From contig JADJTL010000001.1 of the NCBI GenBank assembly GCA_016711215.1, forward strand, positions 361,001 through 425,000: a stretch of 64,000 bases of DNA, given 5' to 3'. Position 1 is the first letter of the stretch. Each line of letters opens with the position of its first letter. The position numbers and the translations under genes were made by a program. The notes beneath the pieces were generated by a model, which saw only the letters and a list, made by a program, of their open reading frames with translations, was not told where the DNA came from and ran no database searches. This stretch comes from Pseudomonadota bacterium. GTDB taxonomy: Bacteria > Myxococcota_A > Polyangia > GCA-2747355. Below, piece after piece: positions 1 to 8,546 of this stretch.

Positions 1-587
1 CGCACGCCAATCGCCGCGAAGCCAAAGGTGTGCAGCAGCGCCGGCAGGCGCGGACCGAGCGCGACATCGGCGGGTTGGCGAGCCACGGCCGCCGCGCGAT
101 GCAGGTGCAGCATCGCCTCGTCGACCTCGGGCAGGGGTCCGTCGAAGTAGAAGCGCTGGCCGAGATTGTCGGGCTCCACGGCCACCAGTGAGCCCTCGCC
201 GCGCAAGACGCGCCGCGCCTCGCGCAGCAGGGCGTGCGGGTCCCTGCAGTGCTGCAGCGTCATCACGCTCAGCACCACATCCACCGTCCTGGGGCCGAGC
301 GGCAGGGTCGAGTCGGCCGCGTGCAGCAGGCTGCAGCGCGGGGCGTAGCGCGTGCCCGCCAGGCCTGTCGTGGCCTCGCGCAGCGCCCGCCGATCGCTGT
401 CGACACCGAGGTAGCGCGCTTGCGGGAGCTGCGGCAGCAGCACGTGGGCCGCGCGCGCTGCCGCGCAGCGGTAGTCCAGCAGCACGCGGGTCGCGGCGGG
501 AATGGTGCGCAGCAGGGCGTGTGTCAGCCCCTCATCCCACCAGCCCGGCTCGCTGTCGCCGCTCAAGATCTGCGGTAGCGCTGCCAC
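1..587 (-). CDS. Class I SAM-dependent methyltransferase, C-terminus cut by window edge
   Basis: Reading the minus strand from a GTG at 587 gives at least 195 codons running off the left edge. The fold is that of a class I SAM methyltransferase (Methyltransf_11/25-like): a degenerate glycine-loop region with VLLDYRCAAARAAHVLLP, then an acidic strand YLGVDSD, then VDVVLSVMTLQHCRDP, the usual post-III segment, and LLREARRVLRGEGSLVAVEP. The classical GxGxG is replaced by YRCAA, so cofactor binding may be atypical. The substrate cannot be predicted. It is divergent from the HAD gene beginning at 650, leaving about 60 bases between the two starts. The start is uncertain. Confidence 0.7.
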   Translation of the reverse strand, partial: MAALPQILSGDSEPGWWDEGLTHALLRTIPAATRVLLDYRCAAARAAHVLLPQLPQARYLGVDSDRRALREATTGLAGTRYAPRCSLLHAADSTLPLGPRTVDVVLSVMTLQHCRDPHALLREARRVLRGEGSLVAVEPDNLGQRFYFDGPLPEVDEAMLHLHRAAAVARQPADVALGPRLPALLHTFGFAAIGV

Positions 588-649
588 GCGCCGAACCTAG
601 CACAGCGTCCTGGCCACCGACCACGCGCCCGCGGCAGCCTCCTGCTAGA

Positions 650-1336
650 ATGGCGACCCAGCCGGGGGAGGCCGTTTTGCGCGTCGGAGCGTTCTTTGAT
701 CTCGATGGCACGTTGCTCAGCGTCAACAGCGGCGCGCTGTGGATTCGTCGCGAGCGGCGCCTCGGGCGCCTCAGCCTGCTGCGCTATCTGGAGGGCGTAG
801 CCTACCTGATCGCCTACCGCCTCAATGCGATCGACATGGAGCTGGCGATGCGGCGCGCGCTGGGCACCGTCAAGGGCGAACAGGAAGAGACGCTCCGCGG
901 CTGGACCCGCGATTGGTACCAATCCGAGGTCGTGCCGCATGCGGCGCCCGGCGGGCTGGGCGTGATCGATCAGCATCGCGCCGCTGGCCACGTCCTCGTC
1001 CTGCTGACGATGACCTCCCCCTATGAGGCGGAGCTCGCGGCCGAGCACTTCCGGCTCGACGCCTGGCTGAGCACGATCTACGAGGTCCAGGCCGGGCGGC
1101 TGACCGGTGAGGCCGTGCCCCCGCTCTGCTACGGGCCGGGCAAGGTCGAGCGCGCCGAGCGCTTCGCGGCCGAGCATGGGGTCGATCTCGCGAGCAGCTA
1201 CTTCTATAGCGACAGTGCCAGCGATATCCCGATGCTGACGCGTGTTGGTCACCCGCACGCGGTCAATCCCGATGCGCGTCTGCGCTGGCATGCGCGGCGC
1301 CGCGGCTGGCCGGTCCTCGACTGGCGCGGCGCCTGA
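650..1336 (+). CDS. HAD-IB family phosphatase (SerB-like)
   Basis: 228 aa. The catalytic motif I is FFDLDGTLL at residues 15-23, with the nucleophile and acid/base aspartates at 17 and 19. Motif II Thr is in LLTMTSP, and the C-terminal motif FYSDSASDIPML supplies the DD pair that binds magnesium. HAD-IB members of this size hydrolyse small phosphomonoesters such as phosphoserine; the specificity here is not readable. The frame is open much further upstream, but the ATG at 650 was chosen because the conserved fold begins right after it and the upstream part is antisense to the methyltransferase. Its end faces a small tandem repeat and a convergent frameshifted gene. Confidence 0.85.
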   Translation: MATQPGEAVLRVGAFFDLDGTLLSVNSGALWIRRERRLGRLSLLRYLEGVAYLIAYRLNAIDMELAMRRALGTVKGEQEETLRGWTRDWYQSEVVPHAAPGGLGVIDQHRAAGHVLVLLTMTSPYEAELAAEHFRLDAWLSTIYEVQAGRLTGEAVPPLCYGPGKVERAERFAAEHGVDLASSYFYSDSASDIPMLTRVGHPHAVNPDARLRWHARRRGWPVLDWRGA

Positions 1337-1344
1337 GTCGACGT

Positions 1345-1425
1345 CCCGGGGAAGCGCTCAATTGCCCCGGGCGAAGCGCTCAGTTGCCCCGGGGAACGCT
1401 CAGTTGCCGAGGAACGCTCAATTTG
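1345..1425. repeat. Four imperfect direct repeats of about 20 bp
   Basis: The unit is roughly CCCGGGGAAGCGCTCAGTTG. It recurs four times with small indels (GAAGCGCTCAATTGCC, GAAGCGCTCAGTTGCC, GAACGCTCAGTTGCC, GAACGCTCAATTTGG). It lies between two convergent genes and runs into the 3' end of the NifU-like frame, whose stop is at 1418. No U-tract terminator is visible. Confidence 0.7.
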
Positions 1426-1839
1426 GGTGGGGCGTGCTGCCGCAGCCGCTGCAGGGCTTGATCGCCGCCGTCGGCAGCGCGACGCGCAAGAGGCCGCGGA
1501 TCACCGTCTCGTCGCTGCAATGGTCGATGCGCTCGATCACGAAGGGCTCGTCCTTGCCTGCCGCCGCGCGGCCCGTGTACGCAGCCAGCGCTGCCTGCAG
1601 CGCGTGGAGCTGCTTGGTAAGCACGAAGCGGTCGAGCTCGCGGGTATGCGCGTTTTCGGGCACGAGCTCGGTCAACGCGGCGGTGAGGATCTCGTCGGGT
1701 CGCCGACCCTGGACGTAGGGGGCGAGCAAGGGCCTACCGACAGGGCGCCGCAGGTATCCTTCTGCACCGAGAAGCCCTCGAGGCGCTCGCCGGCGTCGAG
1801 TCGCAGCTCGATCAACTCACTGATGTCGTTACAGGGCAT
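1418..1839 (-). pseudogene. NifU/IscU-like small Cys protein, broken by one frameshift
   Basis: The N-terminal part (ATG at 1839) reads MPCNDISELIELRLDAGE, then GFSVQKDTCG. At about 1745-1755 the frame changes and continues as RPVGRPLLAPYVQGRRPDEI through a C-terminal CSGCG motif to a stop at 1418. The total length is 2 modulo 3, so restoring one base gives a 140-residue protein. The pattern (acidic strand, F-x-x-x-K-D-x-CG, then a Gly-x-x-P/L-D-E-helix) resembles the NifU N-terminal Fe-S scaffold fold with one cysteine in the usual place. This is a moderate-confidence inference. It could be a real pseudogene or a sequencing deletion; a shorter TTG start at 1729 is possible but would lose the conserved half. 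Confidence 0.5.
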
Positions 1840-1897
1840 TGCTTCGCTCCTGCACGGCAGCATAGCCGCCAGGGCGGGTCGGTGCCAGGATGGCCCC

Positions 1898-2458
1898 ATG
1901 CCCTACACGCCGATCCTCGCCACCCTGGGCTATGTGCTCAGCCCCGATCGCAGCCAGGTGCTCTTGATCGAGCGCAACGCGCGCCCGGACGATCCCCACT
2001 ACGGCAAGTTCAACGGCCTGGGCGGGAAGCTGCGCTCCGATGAGGATGTCGTCGCCGGGTTGCGGCGCGAGCTGGAGGAGGAGGCGGGCATCGTCTGTGA
2101 CCGACTCCAGCTCGCGGGAACCCTGAGCTGGCCGGGCTTTGGCGCGGCGGGCGAGGAGGATTGGTTTGGCTTCGTCTTCGTGGTCGAGGCCTTCAGCGGC
2201 GTGCCGCGCTCGGGCTGCGCCGAGGGCGCGCTGCGCTGGGTCCCCATCGAGCGCGTGCTCGAGCTGCCGCTCTGGGAGGGCGATCGGCACTTCCTGCCGC
2301 TGGTCTTTGCTCGCCCGCTGCGCGTCTTTCACGGCGTGATGCCCTATCGGGAGGGTCGCCCGCTCCGTTGGAGCTGCAGCTTCCTCGGCGGGGCCGACTC
2401 GGCCCCAGCCCCGAGCCCCGCCGCCTCGCCGCTCGATCGCGTCAACCGCCGGGGATGA
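1898..2458 (+). CDS. NUDIX hydrolase, MTH1-like (8-oxo/2-OH purine NTP diphosphatase)
   Basis: 186 aa, ATG at 1898. A complete Nudix box is present as GGKLRSDEDV followed by RRELEEEAGI, matching Gx5Ex7REUxEExGU; the RE and EE residues bind magnesium. The run GKFNGLGGK just before the box is characteristic of the MTH1/MutT subgroup that hydrolyses oxidised purine nucleoside triphosphates to sanitise the nucleotide pool. That substrate is inferred from family resemblance. The last 17 bases overlap the convergent M42 peptidase gene. Confidence 0.85.
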   Translation: MPYTPILATLGYVLSPDRSQVLLIERNARPDDPHYGKFNGLGGKLRSDEDVVAGLRRELEEEAGIVCDRLQLAGTLSWPGFGAAGEEDWFGFVFVVEAFSGVPRSGCAEGALRWVPIERVLELPLWEGDRHFLPLVFARPLRVFHGVMPYREGRPLRWSCSFLGGADSAPAPSPAASPLDRVNRRG

Positions 2459-3509
2459 ACGAGGTCTTGCTGCTGAGGCGGGCGATGGTCTGGGTGATCA
2501 GCGCGACCGCCGCCTCGACGTCGCCGAGGTGACAGATCTCGGACGGGGAGTGCATGTAGCGCTGAGGAATGCCGACGACGGCCGTGGCGACGCCCGCGCG
2601 ATTGACCTGCAGCGCGTTGCCGTCGTTGCCGCCAGCCGCCGGGACCGCGCGCAGCTGAACCGGGATCCCTTCGCGGCGCGCCGTCTTCTGCAGCAGCTCG
2701 AGCAGCGGCGGGTTGGCGTTGGGGCCGCGCGCCAGCACGGGTCCGCCGCCGAGCTTGACCTCGCCGAGCTCCTTGGCGTCGACGCTCGGGTCGTCGGTCG
2801 CCCAGGTGACATCGACGGCGATGCCGACGTCGGGCTGCAGGCCGAAGGCGCTGGTGCGCGCGCCGCGCAGCCCGATCTCCTCCTGGACGGTCGCGACCGC
2901 GGTAACGCGGGCCTTGAGGCCCTTGCGCCCGGCGAGCGCCCGCAGCACCTCGGCGACGACGAAGGCGCCCACCTTGTCGTCGAAGGCGCGCGCGACCGCG
3001 AGCGCGCCGCGGAGCGCCGCGAAGCCGTCGACGTAGGTGATCGGATCGCCGATCTGCACCAGCTTCTCGGCCTCCTTGCGGCTGGCGAAGCCGGCATCGA
3101 TCCAGAGGTCTTCGGCGTGGGGTTTGGTGGCGCGCGTGCGCTCCCGAACCAGATGGATCGGCTTCTGCCCGACCACGCCGAGGATCGGCCCCCTGCGCGC
3201 GTGAAGCTGGACGCGACGTCCGGCGACGACCTGCAGGTCGTGGCCGCCGATCGGGCGGAAGCGTAGGAAGCCGCGCTCGTCGATGAAGCAGACCTGGAAG
3301 CCGATCTCGTCGATATGCCCGGCGAGCATCACATGCGGCGCGCCCTGCGGGTTGATCGAGGCCAGCGCGTTGCCATGCACGTCGACCGCCACGCTCTCGG
3401 CTTGCGGGCGGACGTGGTCGAGCCAGACCTTGCGGGCGGGTCCCTCGTAGCCCGAGGGGCTAGGGGCGCTGAGCAGCTTCTGCAGGAAGTCCAGGGCGTC
3501 GGTGCGCAT
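2442..3509 (-). CDS. M42 family metallo-aminopeptidase (FrvX/endoglucanase-like)
   Basis: 355 aa, the usual length for M42 glutamyl/leucyl aminopeptidases. The dinuclear metal ligands are visible in order: AGHIDEIG (His/Asp), ARAFDDKVG (bridging Asp), VQEEIGLRGA (catalytic and metal Glu pair), AVDVTWATD (Asp) and YMHSPSE (His). These enzymes are cytosolic tetrahedral dodecamers that trim peptides. No signal peptide is seen. It lies just downstream of the exported M49-like peptidase on the same strand (start to upstream stop 25 bp), so the two may be co-transcribed. Confidence 0.9.
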   Translation of the reverse strand: MRTDALDFLQKLLSAPSPSGYEGPARKVWLDHVRPQAESVAVDVHGNALASINPQGAPHVMLAGHIDEIGFQVCFIDERGFLRFRPIGGHDLQVVAGRRVQLHARRGPILGVVGQKPIHLVRERTRATKPHAEDLWIDAGFASRKEAEKLVQIGDPITYVDGFAALRGALAVARAFDDKVGAFVVAEVLRALAGRKGLKARVTAVATVQEEIGLRGARTSAFGLQPDVGIAVDVTWATDDPSVDAKELGEVKLGGGPVLARGPNANPPLLELLQKTARREGIPVQLRAVPAAGGNDGNALQVNRAGVATAVVGIPQRYMHSPSEICHLGDVEAAVALITQTIARLSSKTSFIPGG

Positions 3510-3534
3510 CGATCGAGCCTCGTTGGTGGTGGTC

Positions 3535-5574
3535 TCAGTTGACGATCGCGTAGCGGAAGTTGACGCGCGAGCCGTCGAGCAGCACGCGCTCGACGTGGCC
3601 GGCGTGCAGCGCCGCCAGCGCGGCCGGGCGCAGGTAGCGGTCGCGCAGGGACGCGGCCTCGTGCCGATCGCCGGTAGCCAGCAGGCGCGTTACGCGCTGC
3701 AGTAGCTGTTGCGTCGCCTGCGCCAGCGCGCTGAGGTTCACGGCGAAGTGGCCACCTTGCCAGGCGAGGACGCCGCGCTCGAGGAGCTGGCCGAGCTGGA
3801 TCGCCGCCACCTGGCCGTAGGGTCGGTCGTCACCCTCGGGTGTGCGCACGCCGCGCGCGAGGTGGCCGAGGGCCCAGAGCACGGCCTTGAGCTGTATCTT
3901 CCGCAGCAGCGGGGCGCTGATCAGCTGCTGCTCGCGCAACAGACCGAGCGTCCAGAGGCCGACGAGCTGGGCCTTCAGCTCCTCGAGCAGCCCGGCGGAG
4001 GTAGCACCCAGGCGCTCGCTCGCCGTGCGCCCGGCGTGGCGCGTGTTGGGGCTGGGTCCGACGTTGTGGCTGGCCTCATGGAGCAAGGTCACGAGCAGCG
4101 CAGGTTCGAGGGCGCTGCTGTAGTCCTGCAGGGCTGCCGCGCTGAGCAGCTCGCCGGCCTGGCGCCGGTCCAGCGCCAAGGAGTCGGGATCGGTGTAGAG
4201 GTTGGTCACGACGATGGTGCGTCGCCGCCCCTCCGCGGCCGCCGCGCCCCAATTGGGGAGGGACTGCCCGATGGTCGCGCCGAGCGGGTAGCGCGAGTCG
4301 CCGGCGTTGAGCGCGACCGTGATGAACTCGGGCACGCTGAACCCCACCTTGCGCGCCGCATAGGGTGGGCCGACCAACGCGGCCAACGCTTGCTCGACGC
4401 GCTGGCGCAAGGGGGCCAGCCGCGCGAGCCAGGCGCTGGCGCGGCGATCGACCAGGCCCAGCACCAGGTGAAAGGCTGCCTTGCGCCGGCAGAGGTCCTG
4501 GTAGGGCTCGTCGGGGCCGACGCGTAGGTACCAGTTGCTGTTGAGCGGGCTGATCGCCAGCCACGCGGCGTCGGCGCGACTCCAGTCGTTGTCGGCGCAG
4601 GCCGTGGCCGCCGCCAAGAGGTAGGCGCGCAGCGCGCGCTCGTCGGGCACCGCCTCGAGGGCCGCTGCGGCGCTGCGCAGGTGTAGCGCGACGACGCGCA
4701 GCTCCGCAGCGAAGGCCTGCGAGTAGGGCACGCTGACGAGGCGGTGGCCCTCGCGTCGCACGACGCTGAAGGGAGCGAGCAGCTCGCTGGCGTTCGGGGC
4801 CTGCTCCAGCAGGCGGCAGAACTCGGCCCCCTGCGGCTGCTCGAGCGGATAGTTCTCGCTGCGCCGCGGGGGGAAGGTCGGCAGGGCATGGCAGAAGGGA
4901 TCGTCGCGGGTCGGCGCCAGACGGCACCACGGACCGTGGTTGCGGGCGAAGAGCGCTCGGCTCTCATTGTCGGCTTGCGCGAGCTCGGGGACGAGCCCGG
5001 CGGCGCCGGTTTGGCGCCAGTAGAGCGTCTCGATGCCTGCGGCCGCCTGGAGCAGCGCTTGCACGAAGGCGTGCTCCCAGGCCGGGCGCTGCCCCAGGTC
5101 GGTCTGCACCAGCACCGGCCGTCCGCGATCGAGCTCGGCCCGCACCAGCTCGCGGCGTCGCGCGTTGACCAAGAGCTGGTAGTCGCGCACGAAGTGCGGG
5201 CTGAACGCGCCGGCGCGCACGTAGCGCGTCAGGCTGGCGCGTGGATCCGCGAGCGCCAGCTCCGAGGGGTCGAGCGTGCCGTTGCCGTCGCGGTCGGCGA
5301 CCCAGAGCAGCGGGAGCCCCTGCTGCGCGGCGAGGCGATTGAACGCCTCGCGCCCCAACGCCGGCTCGCCGAGGCTCTGCACCACCGCCTCAGCGGCGCG
5401 AGCCGCTCCCGGGTTGAAGCTCGCGCTCAGCAGCGCCAGCAGCGCCAGCAGCGCCAGCAGCGCCAGCAGCGCCGGCCGCGTGGCCTGGTCGAGCAAGGCG
5501 GCAAGGGGCCCGCCGGGGGCCGCGCGCGCGCCGCGTCGGCGCAGCGCTTGGCAACGTCGTGCTCTGGCGACCAT
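3535..5574 (-). CDS. Exported M49-like (dipeptidyl-peptidase III-like) metallopeptidase with EF-hand
   Basis: 679 aa from the ATG at 5574; an alternative start at 5631 would overlap the upstream gene by 26 bases. The N-terminus is Arg-rich followed by a hydrophobic core made of repeated ALL units and an ARAAEA cleavage-like site, so it is exported. Residues about 94-105 (DRDGNGTLDPSE) match a canonical EF-hand calcium loop. Around residue 498 the motif LLHEASHNVGP is followed about 35 residues later by LEELKAQLVGLW; this pair parallels the HExxxH and EExxAD zinc motifs of the M49 family. Four or more cysteines in the middle (WCRL, FCHA, FCRL, ACAD) could form periplasmic disulfides. The substrate is unknown. 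The call rests on motifs only. Confidence 0.7.
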   Translation of the reverse strand: MVARARRCQALRRRGARAAPGGPLAALLDQATRPALLALLALLALLALLSASFNPGAARAAEAVVQSLGEPALGREAFNRLAAQQGLPLLWVADRDGNGTLDPSELALADPRASLTRYVRAGAFSPHFVRDYQLLVNARRRELVRAELDRGRPVLVQTDLGQRPAWEHAFVQALLQAAAGIETLYWRQTGAAGLVPELAQADNESRALFARNHGPWCRLAPTRDDPFCHALPTFPPRRSENYPLEQPQGAEFCRLLEQAPNASELLAPFSVVRREGHRLVSVPYSQAFAAELRVVALHLRSAAAALEAVPDERALRAYLLAAATACADNDWSRADAAWLAISPLNSNWYLRVGPDEPYQDLCRRKAAFHLVLGLVDRRASAWLARLAPLRQRVEQALAALVGPPYAARKVGFSVPEFITVALNAGDSRYPLGATIGQSLPNWGAAAAEGRRRTIVVTNLYTDPDSLALDRRQAGELLSAAALQDYSSALEPALLVTLLHEASHNVGPSPNTRHAGRTASERLGATSAGLLEELKAQLVGLWTLGLLREQQLISAPLLRKIQLKAVLWALGHLARGVRTPEGDDRPYGQVAAIQLGQLLERGVLAWQGGHFAVNLSALAQATQQLLQRVTRLLATGDRHEAASLRDRYLRPAALAALHAGHVERVLLDGSRVNFRYAIVN
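5427..5474. repeat. 9-bp tandem repeat (GCCAGCAGC) in the signal-peptide core
   Basis: About five uninterrupted copies of the 9-bp unit GCCAGCAGC encode the hydrophobic run LALLALLALLALL of the M49-like protein's signal peptide on the minus strand. Because the unit is a multiple of three, copy-number change would alter hydrophobic-core length without breaking the frame. Confidence 0.8.
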
Positions 5575-5605
5575 GGCGCGCTCCGATCGCCGCCGCTCGG
5601 GGGCG

Positions 5606-6148
5606 CTAAGACGCCGCGGGCGGGGCGGCATCCAGGTAGGTCTGCACGGCCTTGGCGACGCTCGTCAGGTTGGGTCGCAGCAGATTGGCGACGAATTGTT
5701 CCAGCGGCTCGCGCACGCGGCGCGCGAGGAAGCCCGGCACGCCCGGTACGTGCTCGGGATAGACGTGCAGCTCTGCGCTGAGGTGAAAGGCGCAGCTGCC
5801 CTCGCCCGTCGCCTTCAACGTCGTCGTGCCCGTGCAGGTGAAGATGTCGCGCGCCTTGGCGGACTCCAGCCGCCACTGGCACGCCAGCGTCTCGGCGTTC
5901 CAGACCGCCTCGTCGAACCAGGCCAGCATCTCGCGGCTGATCAGCGGCCGCAGCGCGGCGGGGATTTCGCCCGCGCTGCCCTGCCAGCGGCTGTAGAGGC
6001 GCGTGGTCGGCGGCGTCTCGTTGCGCTCGAGCACGCTCAACGCCTCGATGTTGGGCAGGTGGCGCACGAGCTCATGCTGCCGATCGCGCAGCGCGAGGAA
6101 GGTGGTCTGGGCCGAATGACTGATCTGCTCGGTGCCGCCGATCTGCAT
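5606..6148 (-). CDS. SRPBCC/START-like fold protein
   Basis: 180 aa. The sequence alternates beta strands around a central pair of helices: ISHSAQTTFLALRDRQ, LSVLERNETPPTTRLYSRW, then a W/F-rich centre, TGTTTLKATGEGSCAFHLSAEL, and a long C-terminal helix VREPLEQFVANLLRPNLTSV. This is the layout of SRPBCC (polyketide cyclase/Bet v1-like) ligand-binding proteins; the long final helix lines the pocket. No catalytic residue is evident, and the ligand is unknown. No signal peptide. It lies immediately upstream of the M49-like peptidase on the same strand. Confidence 0.6.
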   Translation of the reverse strand: MQIGGTEQISHSAQTTFLALRDRQHELVRHLPNIEALSVLERNETPPTTRLYSRWQGSAGEIPAALRPLISREMLAWFDEAVWNAETLACQWRLESAKARDIFTCTGTTTLKATGEGSCAFHLSAELHVYPEHVPGVPGFLARRVREPLEQFVANLLRPNLTSVAKAVQTYLDAAPPAAS

Positions 6149-6269
6149 GGAACGCGAACTCCCTCGCCGAGGCGAAAACGGCGCCCATCATAGCGCGCTC
6201 GCGGGGCACGACAATGGGCAAAAGCCCCAAGGGTGGCCTCTCGCGGCCTCTGCGCGCTGTTGCCGGCGC

Positions 6270-7052
6270 TCAGTCGGCGAGGCGCTCCGCCGCGAGCCAG
6301 CGCGCCACGGCAGCATCGAAGGCCAGCGCTTGCTCCAGTGGGGCGAGATGCCCCGCGCTGGCGATCAGCGCGAGCTGGCTTCGCGCGATCCCCGCGTGCA
6401 TCGCGCGGGCGAGAGCCGGCGGGGTCAGCGCGTCCTGTTCGCCGCAGACGATCAGCGTGGGCACCGTGATCGTCGCGAGGGTCGGCGTGGAGTCGGCGCG
6501 GTCGCGCAGCGCTCCGAGCGCGGCGATGATGCCCGCATCGCTCGCCCGATGCATCATCGCGCGCGTGGCTGCTGCTGGACGTCCACGTGCGCGGCTAGCC
6601 GCCGAGAGCAGCGTCTCGATCATGTTCTCGAGCAGCTCGGCCCGCCGGCCCTCGTGCACCGCTGCGATGCCTCGCTCGCGGACGGCGCGGGTCTCCACGC
6701 TATCGGCCTCGGCGCGGGTGTCGCAGAGCAGCAGCCCATCAATGCGCTGCGGGAAGCGCCGCCAGCACTCGAAGGCGATGTAGCCGCCCATCGACAGGCC
6801 GCCGAGGATCACGCGCTCGGCGCCGGCCGCATCGAGCACCGCCCGGACGTGCTCGGCGTAGCCGCCGAGATCGGTCGGCAGTGGCCCCGCGGGCTGGGCT
6901 CCGAAGCCGGGGAGGTCGAAGGTCAAGAGGCGCACGTGGCCCGCCAGCGCACGCTGCTCCGCCCATAACGTCGCGTCGAGCGGGAAGCCGTGAACCAAGG
7001 CCAGCACGGGTCCATGGTCGCCGGCGAGCTGAAAGGGCGGCTTGTTTGACAT
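6270..7052 (-). CDS. Alpha/beta-fold hydrolase (enol-lactonase/esterase-like)
   Basis: 260 aa from the ATG at 7052. Oxyanion-hole motif LVHGFPLDATLW, nucleophile elbow GGLSMGGY (Ser in GLSMGG), acid in ICGEQDALTPP, and general base His in ASAGHLAPLEQ: a complete Ser-Asp-His triad. The closest recognisable subgroup is 3-oxoadipate enol-lactonase/BioH-like carboxylesterases, but no pathway genes are nearby and the substrate is not predictable. Cytoplasmic. Not overlapped by a real gene. Confidence 0.85.
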   Translation of the reverse strand: MSNKPPFQLAGDHGPVLALVHGFPLDATLWAEQRALAGHVRLLTFDLPGFGAQPAGPLPTDLGGYAEHVRAVLDAAGAERVILGGLSMGGYIAFECWRRFPQRIDGLLLCDTRAEADSVETRAVRERGIAAVHEGRRAELLENMIETLLSAASRARGRPAAATRAMMHRASDAGIIAALGALRDRADSTPTLATITVPTLIVCGEQDALTPPALARAMHAGIARSQLALIASAGHLAPLEQALAFDAAVARWLAAERLAD

Positions 7053-7388
7053 GCGTTGCGCCTCCGCGCCGCATCCTAGGCCACCGGAGCAAGAGATCAA
7101 CCGCCTGGTGAGCGGAGGGCGGCGCCCCCGCTGAAGCGGGCAGGCCGGGTTTGGGTTTGGGCGGGGGGCATCCGGGATTCGGCGAGGCCTTCCGGGATTC
7201 GGGCAAGGGCTCGCTCAGGCGCCCTTCCGCGCCGCGAAAAGGCCCGCAATGGCGCAGGCCCGAACTTGCGGTTTCGGCACGAAGCGTGCTAGGTGGCCGA
7301 GCGTCAGTAAGCCATTGTACACCGCGCGAGGCTAGGGGGCCGCGGCGCGCCCAATCATGTTGGCGGCCATTCTTGTTGGGGGCCATAG
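7053..7388. other. Intergenic region of about 336 bp between divergent genes
   Basis: No convincing gene. It must carry promoters for the divergent hydrolase (minus) and the exported protein (plus). It holds two short direct repeats of TCCGGGATTCGG about 23 bp apart (near 7169 and 7192) and two GGCGGCCATT/GGGGGCCATA-like elements near 7362-7386. I could not identify a clear -35/-10 pair. Confidence 0.5.
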
Positions 7389-8546
7389 GTGCCGCAGCGA
7401 TGGACTCAGACCTCCGCTAGCCCTGAGCGGGCTCGGCGCCGCGAGCCAAGGCCTTTGCGCCTCAGCCTGCCATGGCTGATCTCGGCCCTCGTGTTCGGCC
7501 TAGCGGGTCCGGCACCGGCGATCGAACGCACGTCGGCGAAGCAGCCACCCGCCGCCGCGGCGCTGGTCCGGCTGCCCTTGGGGGGCGAGTCGCGAGCGCT
7601 TGGAGCAGCCGTGATCGTGACGGTCGGACCCCGCCCTGGGGGCCAACTGGTGGAGCTGCTGAAGCCAACGCTGCAGGGGGCCATGGTCGCTTACGCGGCA
7701 GTCCTCGAGCGAGGTGGCGTGGCCGAAACCGGCTCGCCGCTGGTCAGCAGCGTACGGCACGGCCCGCTCTATTCGCCCGAGGCCGTGGGTCCCCTACGCG
7801 TGCTCGTGCTCCGCGATCGCTCTCAGCCTCTGAGCGGCGCGGCGCGCCCAAATCGGGCGGCGCTGAGGACGCCGACGGTGGCCGCCATGTTGAACCTCAC
7901 CGTAGAGGCCCCCTTGCCCGTCGAGCGCTTCTTGCGCCAGCATTTGCAGCTCGACGCGAGTCATCCGGCCGTGGCGGCGCGGGATACGGCGGGCATGCAG
8001 CGAGTGTTGAAAGCCTTGCAGGCACAACCCGAGCGCTACGGCGAGATCGGGGCGCTCAACACCATGGGCGACCCCTCGCTCGATCGGCGTGTGTTGGGCG
8101 TGGCGCTCTTGGCCAGCTTCAGAAACGCTCTGCTGGAGCTGGTCGACCTTGGAAAGAGCGGGCCCGAGCCGGCCGAGCTCCTTGCCCAAACGCGCGCCGG
8201 CGGTTTGAGTGCCCTCTACAGGACGGCTTTCGGCATGAGGCCGGTCAGGGAAATCAACGTCGCCGCCGCGCGATCCGCACACGCCAGCGGCTACGGTCTG
8301 GTGCCCGATCCGCGGCTGGTGAAGCCCGGGGCGGAGGGAGAGCTTCCTTTCACCATGCTGATGCGCGCCAGCGGTCCCGAGTTCATGCAGATGCTGCGCG
8401 ACCGGCTCAGAACTGCCGGCCACGCGTTCGACGACGGACCGAGGTCGGAGCAGGGGATGATTCCCTTTGTCCGCAGTCTGACGCTAGAGGAGCTTTCGGC
8501 CGTGCTCAGGGGCGACGTCGCGATCGAGGACCTCTCGGCTCATTGA
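7389..8546 (+). CDS. Exported protein of unknown function
   Basis: 385 aa from a GTG at 7389; a TTG at 7455 would place the signal peptide (LSLPWLISALVFGLAGPAPAIE) closer to the start. The mature part is mixed alpha/beta, with VTVGPRPGGQLVELLKP, LRVLVLRDRSQPL and a helical C-terminal half. I do not recognise a domain. This frame was chosen over the overlapping +2 frame because it has balanced protein-like composition and a signal peptide, whereas the other is Arg/Ala-rich. No co-oriented neighbour within 200 bp. Confidence 0.6.
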   Translation: MPQRWTQTSASPERARRREPRPLRLSLPWLISALVFGLAGPAPAIERTSAKQPPAAAALVRLPLGGESRALGAAVIVTVGPRPGGQLVELLKPTLQGAMVAYAAVLERGGVAETGSPLVSSVRHGPLYSPEAVGPLRVLVLRDRSQPLSGAARPNRAALRTPTVAAMLNLTVEAPLPVERFLRQHLQLDASHPAVAARDTAGMQRVLKALQAQPERYGEIGALNTMGDPSLDRRVLGVALLASFRNALLELVDLGKSGPEPAELLAQTRAGGLSALYRTAFGMRPVREINVAAARSAHASGYGLVPDPRLVKPGAEGELPFTMLMRASGPEFMQMLRDRLRTAGHAFDDGPRSEQGMIPFVRSLTLEELSAVLRGDVAIEDLSAH

